Below, in pieces: positions 16,216 to 25,099 of a stretch of DNA of 64,000 nucleotides. The notes below the pieces were generated by a model. That model saw nothing but the letters and a program-made list of their open reading frames with translations, was not told the origin of the DNA and did no database searches. The DNA comes from Bog-473 sp036268485 (GTDB lineage Bacteria > Actinomycetota > Acidimicrobiia > Acidimicrobiales > RAAP-2): NCBI GenBank assembly GCA_036268485.1, contig DATAUC010000077.1:134039-198038 (forward strand), written 5' to 3'. The position numbers were made by a program, and so were the translations under genes. Each line of letters begins with the position of its first letter. Positions within the stretch are counted from its first letter, which is position 1.

Positions 16216-17601
16216 ATGCAGACGCGGCGGTGGACAACGGGTTTCCTGCGCCACACGCTCCCCGCGGTGATGCTGATGAGCTCCGCCTTCGCCTTGCCTT
16301 GGACATGGGCGACCGGTGGGGCCGCAGGTGCCTCAGCGGCGACCCCCAAGTACCCCGTCGGGATGGTGACCGACACCTTCGTGGATCCACACCGCGTCAC
16401 GCCGGCCTGGGCTGGGGGTCCGCAGCTGTCCAGTCGGACGTTGGTCACCACCATTCTCTACCCGGCGACCGGTCCTACCGGAGGTTCGATCAACACGGGG
16501 GCCGCGGCGGACAAGAAGGCGGGGCCGTTTCCGTTGATCGTGTTCGCCCATGGTCTCGGGGGCACGCCGCAGGATTACATCAAGGTGCTCACGGCGTGGG
16601 CTTCGGCTGGCTTTGTCGTGGCGGCGCCGCTCTTCCCGCTCTCCAACGCCAATGTCAAAGGCGGTCCCGACGCGGGCGACGTCGTCAATCAACCCCAGGA
16701 CATGAGCTACGTGATCGACGCAGTCCTCTATGACTCGCTTTTGCCGAGCGGGGTGCTTTCGGGTCTGGTCGACTCCAAGGAGATCGGCGCCGCTGGCCAT
16801 TCCAATGGGGCGGTCACGATCTTGGGTCTGGTGGCCAATACCTGCTGCTTTGACGCTCGGGTGAAAGCAGCCATCGTGATGGCGGGGACGACCGAGGGCT
16901 TTCCGCCGGGCCACTACGACTTTTCCAAGGCCCCGCCACTCCTTCTCGTTCACGGCACGGCGGACCAGCTGATCCCGTACCGGAGCGCTCCTCTCATCTA
17001 CAACCAAGCGCGAGGACCCAAAGGCCTCCTCACTCTTCAGGGTGGTTCCCACGAAGCGGCGGGCGGTGGGGACCCGCGTTCACTTGCGGCCGTCGCCCGT
17101 ACCACCACTGATTTCCTCGAGGCGTACCTCGAAGGCGATCGAGGCGCACGTTCTCGTCTCTCTGGGGATGGGCGCAGTTCGAATACCAAGATCGCACTGG
17201 ATCTCACGGCGGGCTCACGCGACGCGAAAATTGCCGTGCCCCCGGTTCCGGTGGTCCACCTTCAGGCGTCGGTCTCTCCCAACCACGGGCTGACCAACGG
17301 AGAGGCGGTCACGGTGAAGTGGAGTGGATACACGGCGGGCGAGGTGATCAACATCCTCGAGTGTTCCCACGTGAATATATCGACCGGCAGCTCGGCCGGT
17401 TGTGATTTCGCCAACGCCGGATTGCTCCACCCTGACCCCACCGGCCGCGGGAGTTTCACGATGCACATCGTGACCGGGAACGTGGGAGACGGAGTCTGTG
17501 ATGCCGCTCACTCATGCGCCATCGCCGTGAACAACGCCAGCTCGCTGACCACGTCGAACACAAAGATCCTCAAGATCTCGTTTGCTCCCGCGCCGAGCTG
17601 A
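16216..17601 (+). CDS. Secreted alpha/beta hydrolase with neocarzinostatin-like C-terminal domain
   Basis: About 461 residues. The N-terminus has a twin-Arg-like/basic region and a hydrophobic stretch (signal peptide, to about residue 40). A chlorophyllase/PET-hydrolase-like alpha/beta hydrolase follows: oxyanion region VFAHGLGGTPQDY, nucleophile elbow AAGHSNGAVT (Ser), HGTADQLIP (Asp) and GGSHEAAGG (His). The last 120 residues (from VSPNHGLTNGEAVTVKWSGY) with two cysteine pairs resemble the neocarzinostatin/macromomycin beta-sandwich. A secreted esterase or lipase with a ligand-binding appendage is likely; substrate unknown. Start is uncertain between ATG 16216 and ATG 16189; the former gives the more compact signal peptide. 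Confidence 0.85.
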   Translation: MQTRRWTTGFLRHTLPAVMLMSSAFALPWTWATGGAAGASAATPKYPVGMVTDTFVDPHRVTPAWAGGPQLSSRTLVTTILYPATGPTGGSINTGAAADKKAGPFPLIVFAHGLGGTPQDYIKVLTAWASAGFVVAAPLFPLSNANVKGGPDAGDVVNQPQDMSYVIDAVLYDSLLPSGVLSGLVDSKEIGAAGHSNGAVTILGLVANTCCFDARVKAAIVMAGTTEGFPPGHYDFSKAPPLLLVHGTADQLIPYRSAPLIYNQARGPKGLLTLQGGSHEAAGGGDPRSLAAVARTTTDFLEAYLEGDRGARSRLSGDGRSSNTKIALDLTAGSRDAKIAVPPVPVVHLQASVSPNHGLTNGEAVTVKWSGYTAGEVINILECSHVNISTGSSAGCDFANAGLLHPDPTGRGSFTMHIVTGNVGDGVCDAAHSCAIAVNNASSLTTSNTKILKISFAPAPS

Positions 17602-17631
17602 GAACGGAGCGGCCCTCGCTGGGCGGCGGGG

Positions 17632-18192
17632 CTACTGGCTCTGGCTCTGGTTGAACGAGGAGCGGAGCGCTCGCAAGCCCGCAGAGGTGGCATGCACGAA
17701 GTCTTCGTCGCGGTCCGGGCTGCCCTGATCGAGCCAGGTCAGTGTGGCCTCTGTGATCCACCCGAACAGACTCTCCGAGCGCCAGGCGTCAAAGAGCTGG
17801 TCGCCCGAGTCGAGTGCCGTCAACCGGCGCACCACGGCCACGGCGACCGATCGAAGCTCGGCCGCATAGTCGGCGAACTGCGGTTCCCGGGCAGCGTGGC
17901 GCCACAGGAGGGTGAAGCCATCGGGATCCTGCCGGGCCACGGTCAGGAGTGTGCGTGGACCCAGACCGCTCCGGCTCGGCTCGGCCAGTTCGGTCCGCAG
18001 CTCCTGGCCGAGCTGTTCGAAGACCTCTTGCAGGATCTCGCGGTAGAGCTCTTCTTTGGAACCGAAATGCCGGTAGATGATGAGCTTGGTCACGCCACAC
18101 GCGGCAGCCACGTCTTCCATCGATGTGTGGGCGAAGCCCGTGGAGGCGAACGCGCGAGAGGCGCCACGCAGAATGGAGGCCCGTCGTTCCAC
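17632..18192 (-). CDS. TetR-family transcriptional regulator
   Basis: A 186-residue regulator with the helix-turn-helix TSMEDVAAACGVTKLIIYRHFGSKEELY near the N-terminus and a long alpha-helical ligand domain. The first usable start is GTG 18192; the frame is open far upstream but passes through the operator region. No ribosome binding site is visible, so translation may be leaderless. It is divergent from the gene at 18281, with a perfect palindrome between them at 18218-18237, which it presumably binds. Confidence 0.88.
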   Translation of the reverse strand: MERRASILRGASRAFASTGFAHTSMEDVAAACGVTKLIIYRHFGSKEELYREILQEVFEQLGQELRTELAEPSRSGLGPRTLLTVARQDPDGFTLLWRHAAREPQFADYAAELRSVAVAVVRRLTALDSGDQLFDAWRSESLFGWITEATLTWLDQGSPDRDEDFVHATSAGLRALRSSFNQSQSQ

Positions 18193-18217
18193 GCGGGGAA
18201 GGAGCTTGCTCTGGACT

Positions 18218-18237
18218 TGTATACCTGAAAGTATACA
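18218..18237. promoter_or_regulatory. Perfect TetR-type operator palindrome
   Basis: TGTATAC, six-base spacer CTGAAA, then GTATACA: a 20 bp perfect inverted repeat located 26 bp upstream of the TetR start and 44 bp upstream of the divergent gene. The spacing and AT-rich half-sites are typical of a TetR operator controlling both directions. Confidence 0.8.
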
Positions 18238-18280
18238 CTTTGGCTCTACGTCGATGATGGTGGTCTGGGGAGGCGCTTTT

Positions 18281-19315
18281 ATGGGCACGCTGCAAGTGGA
18301 ATTCACCGAAGCAGAACTACTCGCTGATGTTCTGGTGAGCGAACCTCTTCTGGCGGGTGGGGTGCGTTGCCATGGCGGTTTCGACCAGGACGGTACGTAC
18401 ATCTCGCCGCGGACCCAGCACCGGGTCCCTGCCATCGCGGCATGGGGCGAACAGAACTGTGCGCGATTCGCCACGGAGCTGATCGACGCCCCGCTCGAAC
18501 GATGGGAGCGGTCGTTCCCCAACGTTGAGCAGGCCCGCTTTCTGATCCGCGCCGAAGTGCCTGAGCCGCTGATGGCGACGCTGACGCGTATCGGCACCGT
18601 GGAGGGTTACGGGGCCAATATCCGTCTCCTCAAGCCGAAGAACCTGCAGCGACACTTCGTCGAAGACGTGGCCGGAACAGCCATTGACCACCTGGGTGGC
18701 GGGCTCTTCGAGGCCCACGGCCGAGATGAGGCCGGATGGGATGCCGAAGCCGGCCATCGAGACATGTGGTTCGCCGCCCGCGACATCGCCTTCGAGCGAC
18801 CCGCCGAGGATCTCGACGTAGAGGCCATGCTGGCCCGCATGGGATTCGGCCAGTCCGGCCCTGGCGGCCAGGTGACTCGATTGCTGCCGGACGACATTGC
18901 GGCCGAGCTCGAAATGATGGTGTCGCTCATGGTGCGGGTCCTCTTCATAGAGATCTCCGCCTTTCACACCTTCGCCTGGGCCGAGGAGTGGATGTCGGAC
19001 ACCGAGCTGGTGGGCGGAGAAGGCGAGGCGGCTCGGCTCGTTTCGTATATCCGGGCCGATGAAACACCCCATGTGGGCTACCTGCGCGCCGCACTCTCGG
19101 AGATGCGAGACCGCACGTGGATGGGCGAGGGCGGGAAGCACCATAAGGGGGACGACATGATCGGCCGCCTCTGGGAGCCCCTACTGGCCCAGAGCCTCGG
19201 ACCGGGACGCGAGGAAGGCCGGCGGGCGGCCTTAGGCGAGGTCGAATACTGGTGCGCCAAGCACCCCGGTGGGTCGGACATTTTGGCAGAGTTTCTCTCA
19301 CTGGGTGACACGTGA
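18281..19315 (+). CDS. Conserved protein with ferritin-like/diiron-like helices, partner of LLM oxidoreductase
   Basis: A 344-residue protein with no confidently recognised family. The N-terminal third is mixed, with HGGFDQDGTYISPRTQHRVP. The C-terminal two thirds are helical and rich in metal-ligand-like residues: E-D-V-A-G-T-A-I-D-H, AGHRDMWFAARD, EISAFHTFAWAEEW and ADETPHVGYL. The last is an ExxH-type pair as in ferritin-like and AurF-like diiron oxygenases. I infer a possible diiron oxygenase or chaperone acting with the flavoprotein encoded next, whose GTG overlaps this stop (GTGA). GGGGAGG precedes ATG 18281. Expression is probably controlled by the divergent TetR. Confidence 0.75.
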   Translation: MGTLQVEFTEAELLADVLVSEPLLAGGVRCHGGFDQDGTYISPRTQHRVPAIAAWGEQNCARFATELIDAPLERWERSFPNVEQARFLIRAEVPEPLMATLTRIGTVEGYGANIRLLKPKNLQRHFVEDVAGTAIDHLGGGLFEAHGRDEAGWDAEAGHRDMWFAARDIAFERPAEDLDVEAMLARMGFGQSGPGGQVTRLLPDDIAAELEMMVSLMVRVLFIEISAFHTFAWAEEWMSDTELVGGEGEAARLVSYIRADETPHVGYLRAALSEMRDRTWMGEGGKHHKGDDMIGRLWEPLLAQSLGPGREEGRRAALGEVEYWCAKHPGGSDILAEFLSLGDT

Positions 19316-20676
19316 AGTTCGGCATCTTCTACGAGCACCAGCTGCCCCGTCCGTGGGAAGAAGGCAGCGAATACCGCCTCCTGCAAGAAGCACTCGAGCA
19401 GGTGGAGTTGGCCGACCGCCTCGGGTTCGATGTGGTGTGGGAAGTCGAGCACCACTTTTTGGAGGAATACAGCCACTCCTCGGCGCCCGAGGTCTTCTTG
19501 GCCGCCTGCAGCCAGCGGACCAAGGACATCCGGCTGGGCCACGGCATCATCCAGACTGCACCGGGTTACAACCATCCGGCCCGTACGGCGGAGCGTGTGG
19601 CCACACTTGATCTGATTTCGGGTGGGCGGGTCGAGTTCGGCTCGGGAGAGTCGGGTTCGGAAGCAGAGCTCGGCGGGTTCCTGGTGGACCCGGCTACCAA
19701 GCGTGAGGCGTGGCTCGAAGGGCTCGAAGTGGTGCTCCGTTGCATGACCGAAACCCCTTTCACCGGGGTGGATGGCCGGTTTGTGCAGATGCCACCGCGC
19801 AATGTCGTGCCCAAGCCCATGCAGAAGCCGCACCCTCCGCTCTGGGTGGCCTGTTCGCGACGCGACACCATTCTGTTGGCCGCTGAGAAGGGTATTGGAG
19901 CACTCACGTTCGCCTTCATCGATCCCGAAGAAGCGAACAAGTGGGTGGCCGACTACGAACACACGCTGGCCGAGCGTTGCGTCCCGGTCGGGCATACCGT
20001 CAACTCGAACATTGCCTGTGTGACGCAGATGATGTGCCACCCCGATGAGAAGGTGGCGCTCGACCGTGGCCTGGAAGGGGGCAACTTCTTCGGTTACTCG
20101 CTCGGGCACTACTACGTCTTCGGCGAGCATCGTCCCGGGTCCACCGACGTCTGGGCCGAATACCTCGACCGTCGGGGCGACCAGGGCTACTCACCCGAGG
20201 TGGAAGTCGCACTGCGTCAGGAACGGCTCGGCGCTCAACTGGCCGCCGGTGACCGCACCGGTCTGCGGGGAGCCACCGGCACGCCCGAGCAGGTGCGCCA
20301 GTACCTCGAGCGGTTCGAGGCGGCCGGAGTGGACCAGGTCATCTTCGTCCTGCAAGCCGGGAGGAACCGCCACGAGCACATCTGCGAGTCGCTCGAACTG
20401 TTCGGGCGAGAAGTGCTGCCGGCGTTCAAGGACCGGGACGAGGCCCAGGTCAAGGCCAAGGCGGCCCGGCTGGCGCCTGCGGTAGAGGCCGCCATGGAGC
20501 GCCGAGCTCAACAGCCCGAGCCGCCAGACTTGCCGGCTGACTACTCCTTTCCCGCCATGCCGCGGCGCTGGGCCGACGAGACCGGGAGTGAAGAGATGCG
20601 CCAATGGCTCGAGAACTTCGCCAGTGCCCAGGCCCAGGGCATCAGGGAACAGGGGCTGGGCATTCTCGGCAACTGA
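19312..20676 (+). CDS. LLM-class flavin-dependent oxidoreductase
   Basis: A 454-residue luciferase-like (bacterial luciferase/F420 superfamily) TIM-barrel protein: KFGIFYEHQLPRPW at the N-terminus, VEHHFLEEYSHSSAPEVFL, GHGIIQTAPGYNHPARTAERVATLDLISGGRVEFG. It uses FMN or F420 for monooxygenation or reduction. A C-terminal tail of about 90 residues beyond the barrel is rich in charged helices. It is translationally coupled to the upstream gene (GTGA), suggesting a two-component or jointly acting enzyme pair in catabolism of an unknown substrate. Confidence 0.93.
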   Translation: MKFGIFYEHQLPRPWEEGSEYRLLQEALEQVELADRLGFDVVWEVEHHFLEEYSHSSAPEVFLAACSQRTKDIRLGHGIIQTAPGYNHPARTAERVATLDLISGGRVEFGSGESGSEAELGGFLVDPATKREAWLEGLEVVLRCMTETPFTGVDGRFVQMPPRNVVPKPMQKPHPPLWVACSRRDTILLAAEKGIGALTFAFIDPEEANKWVADYEHTLAERCVPVGHTVNSNIACVTQMMCHPDEKVALDRGLEGGNFFGYSLGHYYVFGEHRPGSTDVWAEYLDRRGDQGYSPEVEVALRQERLGAQLAAGDRTGLRGATGTPEQVRQYLERFEAAGVDQVIFVLQAGRNRHEHICESLELFGREVLPAFKDRDEAQVKAKAARLAPAVEAAMERRAQQPEPPDLPADYSFPAMPRRWADETGSEEMRQWLENFASAQAQGIREQGLGILGN

Positions 20677-20704
20677 GGTGCGCCAGGCATGCCAACAGGA
20701 TTGA

Positions 20705-21517
20705 GTGGCGCGCACCAGCGGTGGCGTGACAGGGATAGCGTGGGAAATTGGTGTGCTGGCCGGTCTGGTCGAGGCAGGCGTGGATCTCATGAAAGCAGAC
20801 GCCGTTGTCGGCACGTCGGCGGGGGCGTTCGTTGGCGTGGCGGTCGGGTGCGGCTACGATCTCGGGACCTTGGCGGCAGCGCAGTCCGAAGCCCTGTCCG
20901 ATGAGATCTCCGTCGCGGCTTCGCCAGATACCATCGGCGCGTGGTTCAGCGCCTTTGGAGCCGGGGACGCCGAAGCTGTCGGCGCTGCCTTTGGTGAGAT
21001 TGCCAAGGCAAACCCAGAACCCGTCTCCATTCAGGCTCGGCGCACCGTCGTCGAAGGCCGACTCGTCACAAGGGAATGGCCGGTCACATTGAGAATCACC
21101 GCGGTCGATGCCGACACTGGAGTGCTTCATGTCTTCGACCGCACGTCAGGGGTTGCGCTGGTTGATGCGGTAGCTGCGAGTGGTGCAGTGCCAGGTGTGT
21201 GGCCTCTGGTTCGGATTGACGGACGGTCTTGGATCGACGGTGGAATGGTCTCGTCGGCTAACGCACGGCTCGCCGATGGCTACCAGCGGGTGATCGTCCT
21301 CGCTCCGATGCCGACCGGCTACGGCGCGATTCCGGGAGTTGGGGAAGACGTTGCAGTGATGCAAGAAAGGGCGAGCGTCTGCCTCCTCTCACCGGATGAG
21401 GAATCCGTTCTTGCTATTGGGCCAAATCCCTATGATCCCGATCGGCGGGGCCCCGCCGCAGAGGCGGGGAAGCTGCAGGGCCTGCGGATGGCCCCGACGG
21501 TGAAAGCCATGTGGTGA
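20705..21517 (+). CDS. Patatin-like phospholipase, N-terminus possibly frameshifted
   Basis: A patatin-family serine hydrolase (270 residues as read) with nucleophile elbow VVGTSAGAFVG and catalytic aspartate in WIDGGM. The oxyanion-hole region normally reads A-L-V-L-G-G-G-G-V-T-G-I; here the first residues are ARTSGGVTGIAWEIGVLAGL, lacking the usual beta-strand. A better start exists at ATG 20689, preceded by GAGGTG, but it is one frame off (16 bp before GTG 20705). A one-base change between 20692 and 20720 would restore a standard N-terminus, so a short frameshift is suspected. If real, the protein may lack part of its oxyanion loop. It probably cleaves a lipid acyl ester. Confidence 0.82.
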   Translation: MARTSGGVTGIAWEIGVLAGLVEAGVDLMKADAVVGTSAGAFVGVAVGCGYDLGTLAAAQSEALSDEISVAASPDTIGAWFSAFGAGDAEAVGAAFGEIAKANPEPVSIQARRTVVEGRLVTREWPVTLRITAVDADTGVLHVFDRTSGVALVDAVAASGAVPGVWPLVRIDGRSWIDGGMVSSANARLADGYQRVIVLAPMPTGYGAIPGVGEDVAVMQERASVCLLSPDEESVLAIGPNPYDPDRRGPAAEAGKLQGLRMAPTVKAMW

Positions 21518-21601
21518 GTCGTTAGCGCACGAGCACATGCAACCGATTGCGGACTCGCCTCGTTCTAAGAGTGTGACAATGCGGAAAGATCAGGTCCCGT
21601 C

Positions 21602-22156
21602 ATGACGCAGCGGGACGAGGAATTCCTGGCCTTCCTGGAGGATCGGCGGTCGTCGCTGCTCCGGACGAGCACCGCGCTGACCGGGGGCGATCCCCACCTG
21701 GCCGAGGACATCGTCCAGAAATGCCTGGTCAGGTTGTACCTGGCCTGGCCCCGCATCCGGTCGATGCATCTGGACAGCTACGTACGTCGATCTTTGGTGA
21801 ACGCAGTCATTGACGAGCGACGTGGTGCCTTTCGCCGCCATGAGCACGCCTGGGCCGAGCCACCCGATGTCGCAGGGCCTGAACTCGAGAACGAGGTACT
21901 CAGCGGGAACATCCTCTCGGCGCTGAGCCAGCTGGCGCCTCGTATGCGTGCCGCGGTCGTCCTCCGTCACGTCGACGGTCTGAGCACCGAGGAGACCGCG
22001 CATGCGCTGCGTTGCAGCACCGGGACCGTGAAGAGCCAGACGGCGCGCGGCCTGGAGCGCCTGCGAGCACTCCTGGCCGACGACCCCAGCCGATTCGCCG
22101 AGTCACTTCCCGCCAACCGATCTGAACCCACCTACCAAGGAGAGACACATGACTGA
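21602..22156 (+). CDS. ECF sigma factor, SigE-like family
   Basis: A 184-residue sigma-70 family factor. Region 2 reads HLAEDIVQKCLVRLYLAWPRI and DSYVRRSLVNAVIDERR. Region 4 reads LSTEETAHALRCSTGTVKSQTARGLERLR. Its last codons overlap the next gene by 8 bp (22149-22156). The neighbour is a one-helix membrane protein, the usual anti-sigma or companion arrangement, so the pair likely transduces an envelope or extracytoplasmic signal. Confidence 0.93.
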   Translation: MTQRDEEFLAFLEDRRSSLLRTSTALTGGDPHLAEDIVQKCLVRLYLAWPRIRSMHLDSYVRRSLVNAVIDERRGAFRRHEHAWAEPPDVAGPELENEVLSGNILSALSQLAPRMRAAVVLRHVDGLSTEETAHALRCSTGTVKSQTARGLERLRALLADDPSRFAESLPANRSEPTYQGETHD

Positions 22157-22808
22157 CGTGACCGACCGCCTGGCCGACCTCGGAAAGACTCCGATCGGAC
22201 CCCCGTCCGCCTCGGCGGTCGAGGGGGATCTGGCCCGGGGCCAGGCGGCCTTGCGGCGGCGCCAACGTAGGGCGGGAGTAACTGCGCTTTCCCTGGTCGC
22301 CGTGGCCGGAGGCGGCGCGGCGTGGTTCGCCTCAGGCGGTCCGCAGCAGAGCCGACCCGCTCCGGCAGTAGCAGCGGCGACTCGGGGAGTTCCGCTTAAA
22401 ATCAAGCTGGTGGACTTCGTCGGCCAGGAACCCCAGGGTTTCCACATCGGCACCATTCCGCAGGGGTACGACCTCGACCTGCAGGCCGCGACGGCCAACG
22501 ACATCGTGATCGCTCCATCCGGCGATGCGGACAAAGATGCTGACAGTTTCGTCGGGAAACTTGTGGTCAGCGCCGAGGACGCCAGCACCTTCGGCAGCCT
22601 GTCCTCGCTGGGTCACCAATCGGTGACCGTCGGCGGCCAGCCGGGCCGTCTGGGCGACGACGGGACGGCCACCCAGATCTGGTGGCAGGTCGGCAGCATC
22701 ATGATCGACGTGCAGTGCTGGGACAGTATCGGCCTCACTCACGATCAACTAGTCACTTTTGCCAGCACCGTCACCACGACGCCCCAGTTGCAGCTTTCGG
22801 AGGGCTGA
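22149..22808 (+). CDS. Membrane-anchored companion of the ECF sigma factor
   Basis: A 219-residue protein with a basic cytoplasmic N-terminus (about 40 residues), one membrane helix (about residues 42-60, TALSLVAVAGGGAAWFAS) and an extracytoplasmic domain of about 150 residues with no recognised fold. The architecture and 8 bp overlap with the sigma gene suggest an anti-sigma or sensor protein, but the short N-terminus lacks a zinc-binding anti-sigma motif (HxxxCxxC). The role is therefore inferred from context. Confidence 0.75.
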   Translation: MTDVTDRLADLGKTPIGPPSASAVEGDLARGQAALRRRQRRAGVTALSLVAVAGGGAAWFASGGPQQSRPAPAVAAATRGVPLKIKLVDFVGQEPQGFHIGTIPQGYDLDLQAATANDIVIAPSGDADKDADSFVGKLVVSAEDASTFGSLSSLGHQSVTVGGQPGRLGDDGTATQIWWQVGSIMIDVQCWDSIGLTHDQLVTFASTVTTTPQLQLSEG

Positions 22809-22811
22809 GAG

Positions 22812-23129
22812 CTAAGGGGTCGCTGCTCCACCACCTGTCCCCGGATCATTGGGGTGAGGGGCGAGCGGGATGAGTTCCACCGTCATCCACACGTGGAGTG
22901 GCAGGGTAGCCAGAATCGCTTGCATCTCCTTCTCGTCTTCAGCACGCCAGAGGCCGATCGTGCGCCACTCTCCGGGTTCTACCGGTGGCTTCCACAGTCG
23001 GAGCAGGTGGCCTTGGGTGGTGAGCTCACGAGCACGAACCGCCTCCCGAGCCTTCGTGTCGTCCACCTCGGCATCGGGCGTCCCGACCGGAACGTTGGTA
23101 ATCATGTTGACCAGAAACTCCACGTGCAT
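22812..23129 (-). CDS. Muconolactone delta-isomerase-like protein
   Basis: A 105-residue protein of the muconolactone isomerase (CatC) fold: MHVEFLVNMITNVPVGTP at the N-terminus, then LLRLWKPPVEPGEWRTIGLWRAED and LPLHVWMTVELIPLAPHPND, all close to the family pattern. CatC isomerises muconolactone in the catechol branch of the beta-ketoadipate pathway. No other cat genes are nearby, so participation in that pathway is uncertain. GAGAGGAC precedes ATG 23129. Confidence 0.9.
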   Translation of the reverse strand: MHVEFLVNMITNVPVGTPDAEVDDTKAREAVRARELTTQGHLLRLWKPPVEPGEWRTIGLWRAEDEKEMQAILATLPLHVWMTVELIPLAPHPNDPGTGGGAATP

Positions 23130-23239
23130 GTCCTCTCAATTGCCCGAATCTGTGCCCGGAGTGGCTGAGATCGGACCATCTGCCTCGTTGAGAAGGCGAG
23201 CTGCCGGCTTTCGAACGAGAGTGAGTGTGCGGTGCATCG

Positions 23240-24130
23240 TTAGCGGGACGGCCATCCCGCTCCGGCGACGTGCACCTCGGTGCGGAGCACCCGACCATCC
23301 CATGTCACGTCCTGGCCAAGACCGGATGCCCCGGGCCACTGGGCCGCCACGATGTAGAGCGAGGTACCTTCGGATCCCCCGAGCATGCAGGCAAATCCGC
23401 CACGATCGAGTTCGACGGTGGCGTGTACGTCGCCCCCTTCGGCCACTCGCACGCAGCGTTGGTGGGGGACATCGGCATACCAAGCCATCCCTTGCGCGTC
23501 GAGGCAGATCCCGTCCGGTGCCGCATCGCCCAGGTCGGCCCAGACCCGCCGGCCCGAAAGGGTGCCGTCGAGGGCAATGTCGAAACCGACAAGCTGATGT
23601 CGGTACGAGTCGGCCACCACCAGCGTCTGGTTGTCGGCAGTGACGGCCATTCCGTTTGGAAAGGCGATGTCCTCGGCCACGACTCGAGCCGCTCCATCCG
23701 GAGTGACGAGCACCACAAAGCCAGGTTGTACGGCCCCGTCGGGAGGTCCCGAGCTGAACTCGAAGTTGGGACTGTTCACGTAGGCATTGCCACGACCGTC
23801 AACCACGATGTCGTTGCATCCGAATTGGGCCAGCGCGGAGAGATCCGCATACGTTGCCAGGGTGCCGTCATCCTCAATTGTCAGGAGTGCGATCCGTTGG
23901 TTGGAGACCAGAACGGGTCGCCCGTCAGGGAGAAAGTCGAAGCAGAGGGGGAGTGACGGGTGTTGCAGAATCACCTCGGAGGTGCCATCGTCGGCAATGG
24001 CAATGATCTGGCCTGCGATCCAGTCGCTGAACCACAGCCGGCCCTCGTGCCAGCGCGGTGATTCCACCAACCCGAGGCCAGTGCACAGGGTGTCAATGGT
24101 GGTGCCGGATGCTTCGTCTCTCGGATTCAT
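23240..24130 (-). CDS. SMP-30/gluconolactonase family protein
   Basis: A 296-residue six-bladed beta-propeller lactonase: GLGLVESPRWHEGRLWFSDW (first metal-ligand Glu), DGRGNAYVNSPNF, AFPNGMAVTADNQTLVVADSY, and AAPDGICLDAQGMAWYADVPHQR. These residues coordinate a divalent metal and hydrolyse sugar or other lactones. ATG 24130 is preferred to the longer frame because the preceding sequence is not family-like and GAGAGAG lies upstream. Downstream, a muconolactone isomerase-like gene reads in the same direction about 110 bp away; a shared lactone pathway is possible. Confidence 0.9.
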   Translation of the reverse strand: MNPRDEASGTTIDTLCTGLGLVESPRWHEGRLWFSDWIAGQIIAIADDGTSEVILQHPSLPLCFDFLPDGRPVLVSNQRIALLTIEDDGTLATYADLSALAQFGCNDIVVDGRGNAYVNSPNFEFSSGPPDGAVQPGFVVLVTPDGAARVVAEDIAFPNGMAVTADNQTLVVADSYRHQLVGFDIALDGTLSGRRVWADLGDAAPDGICLDAQGMAWYADVPHQRCVRVAEGGDVHATVELDRGGFACMLGGSEGTSLYIVAAQWPGASGLGQDVTWDGRVLRTEVHVAGAGWPSR

Positions 24131-24223
24131 TGGCTTCCACTCTCTCTCAAGTCGGGTGTCTCTGGTTGTCTCTGAAGGATTTGACGTCGTCGGCCAGTTG
24201 AATTCATCGGTACTGTCGCCGAG

Positions 24224-25087
24224 GTGAGTGTGACGAAGGAGGCGGACAAGTCTCCCAAAGGGAGAGAACGTACCAACGCTGGGCCGCGTCGAGCGGGAAA
24301 TGTCGACGTCTATCTGAGGCGCACCCGCGCGCTGGCGATCGTAGTCGTCGTGCTCCTGACCGCCGGCGTAATTTCGGACATCTTGGGCGTGAAGTTCTGG
24401 GGGCGTCACGCGTTGATCACGGGCCTGGTCTCGAGCGTGCTTGTCGTCATGGTGTCGGTCGCCGTCATTAATGAATTACTCGAGCGGAGAAGACGCCAGC
24501 GCTGGAGTGTTCTCGCTCAATACGTCATGTTCAAATTGGTTCGAAATGCGCGGATGATATGGACCGGCGTCCTCGACCTGGCCGGCCTCTTGCCGACCGG
24601 AGCCAATCAGCAGGAGTTCGTCGATCGAGGTTCAGAGATCGTCCGGGACACCTCCCGGCTGACCGCCGCGGTTCGCCGAATTGTTGACGACGACGAGTTC
24701 CTCGGCCGATTGCATTCCGAAATCGCATTCCTTGCCGAGCATGCAGATGATGTGCTGGGTCGATGGGCCGCCGTCATGCTCAGTGCGGAGGTGTATGCCG
24801 AAGTCATCGACCGCCACGTGGAACTGGCGGGAGACCTGGCCTGGATGGGCAGCCTGCTCGATACGCTCTACCCGCCGGACGACATCCGGCGCCAGAGGCG
24901 GGCCCGCAGCAGCGCCGCCATCCAGATCGAGCCGGGCCGCGGTGGTGAGTGGTTGGCCGACCGGATTGTCGTGATCACCCAGCTGGCCGAGGAGCTCGAC
25001 CAGGGCACCGTGAAGCTTGCCCTGCGGATCGTGCCAGTCGAGTGGTGGGAGATGCGGTTAGCCACCACTCCACAAGCTGGCGACTGA
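24224..25087 (+). CDS. Hypothetical two-helix membrane protein
   Basis: A 287-residue protein starting at GTG 24224. After a charged N-terminus of about 33 residues come two membrane helices (about 35-55 and 65-85), then a cytoplasmic helical domain with several Glu/Arg-rich helices (ELLERRRRQRWSVLAQYV; RRIVDDDEFLGRLHSEIAFL). No family recognised. It is divergent from the SMP-30 gene; its 3' end overlaps the antisense reading of a decayed cupin gene. Confidence 0.7.
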   Translation: MSVTKEADKSPKGRERTNAGPRRAGNVDVYLRRTRALAIVVVVLLTAGVISDILGVKFWGRHALITGLVSSVLVVMVSVAVINELLERRRRQRWSVLAQYVMFKLVRNARMIWTGVLDLAGLLPTGANQQEFVDRGSEIVRDTSRLTAAVRRIVDDDEFLGRLHSEIAFLAEHADDVLGRWAAVMLSAEVYAEVIDRHVELAGDLAWMGSLLDTLYPPDDIRRQRRARSSAAIQIEPGRGGEWLADRIVVITQLAEELDQGTVKLALRIVPVEWWEMRLATTPQAGD

Positions 25088-25099
25088 CTGAGCGCTCGT

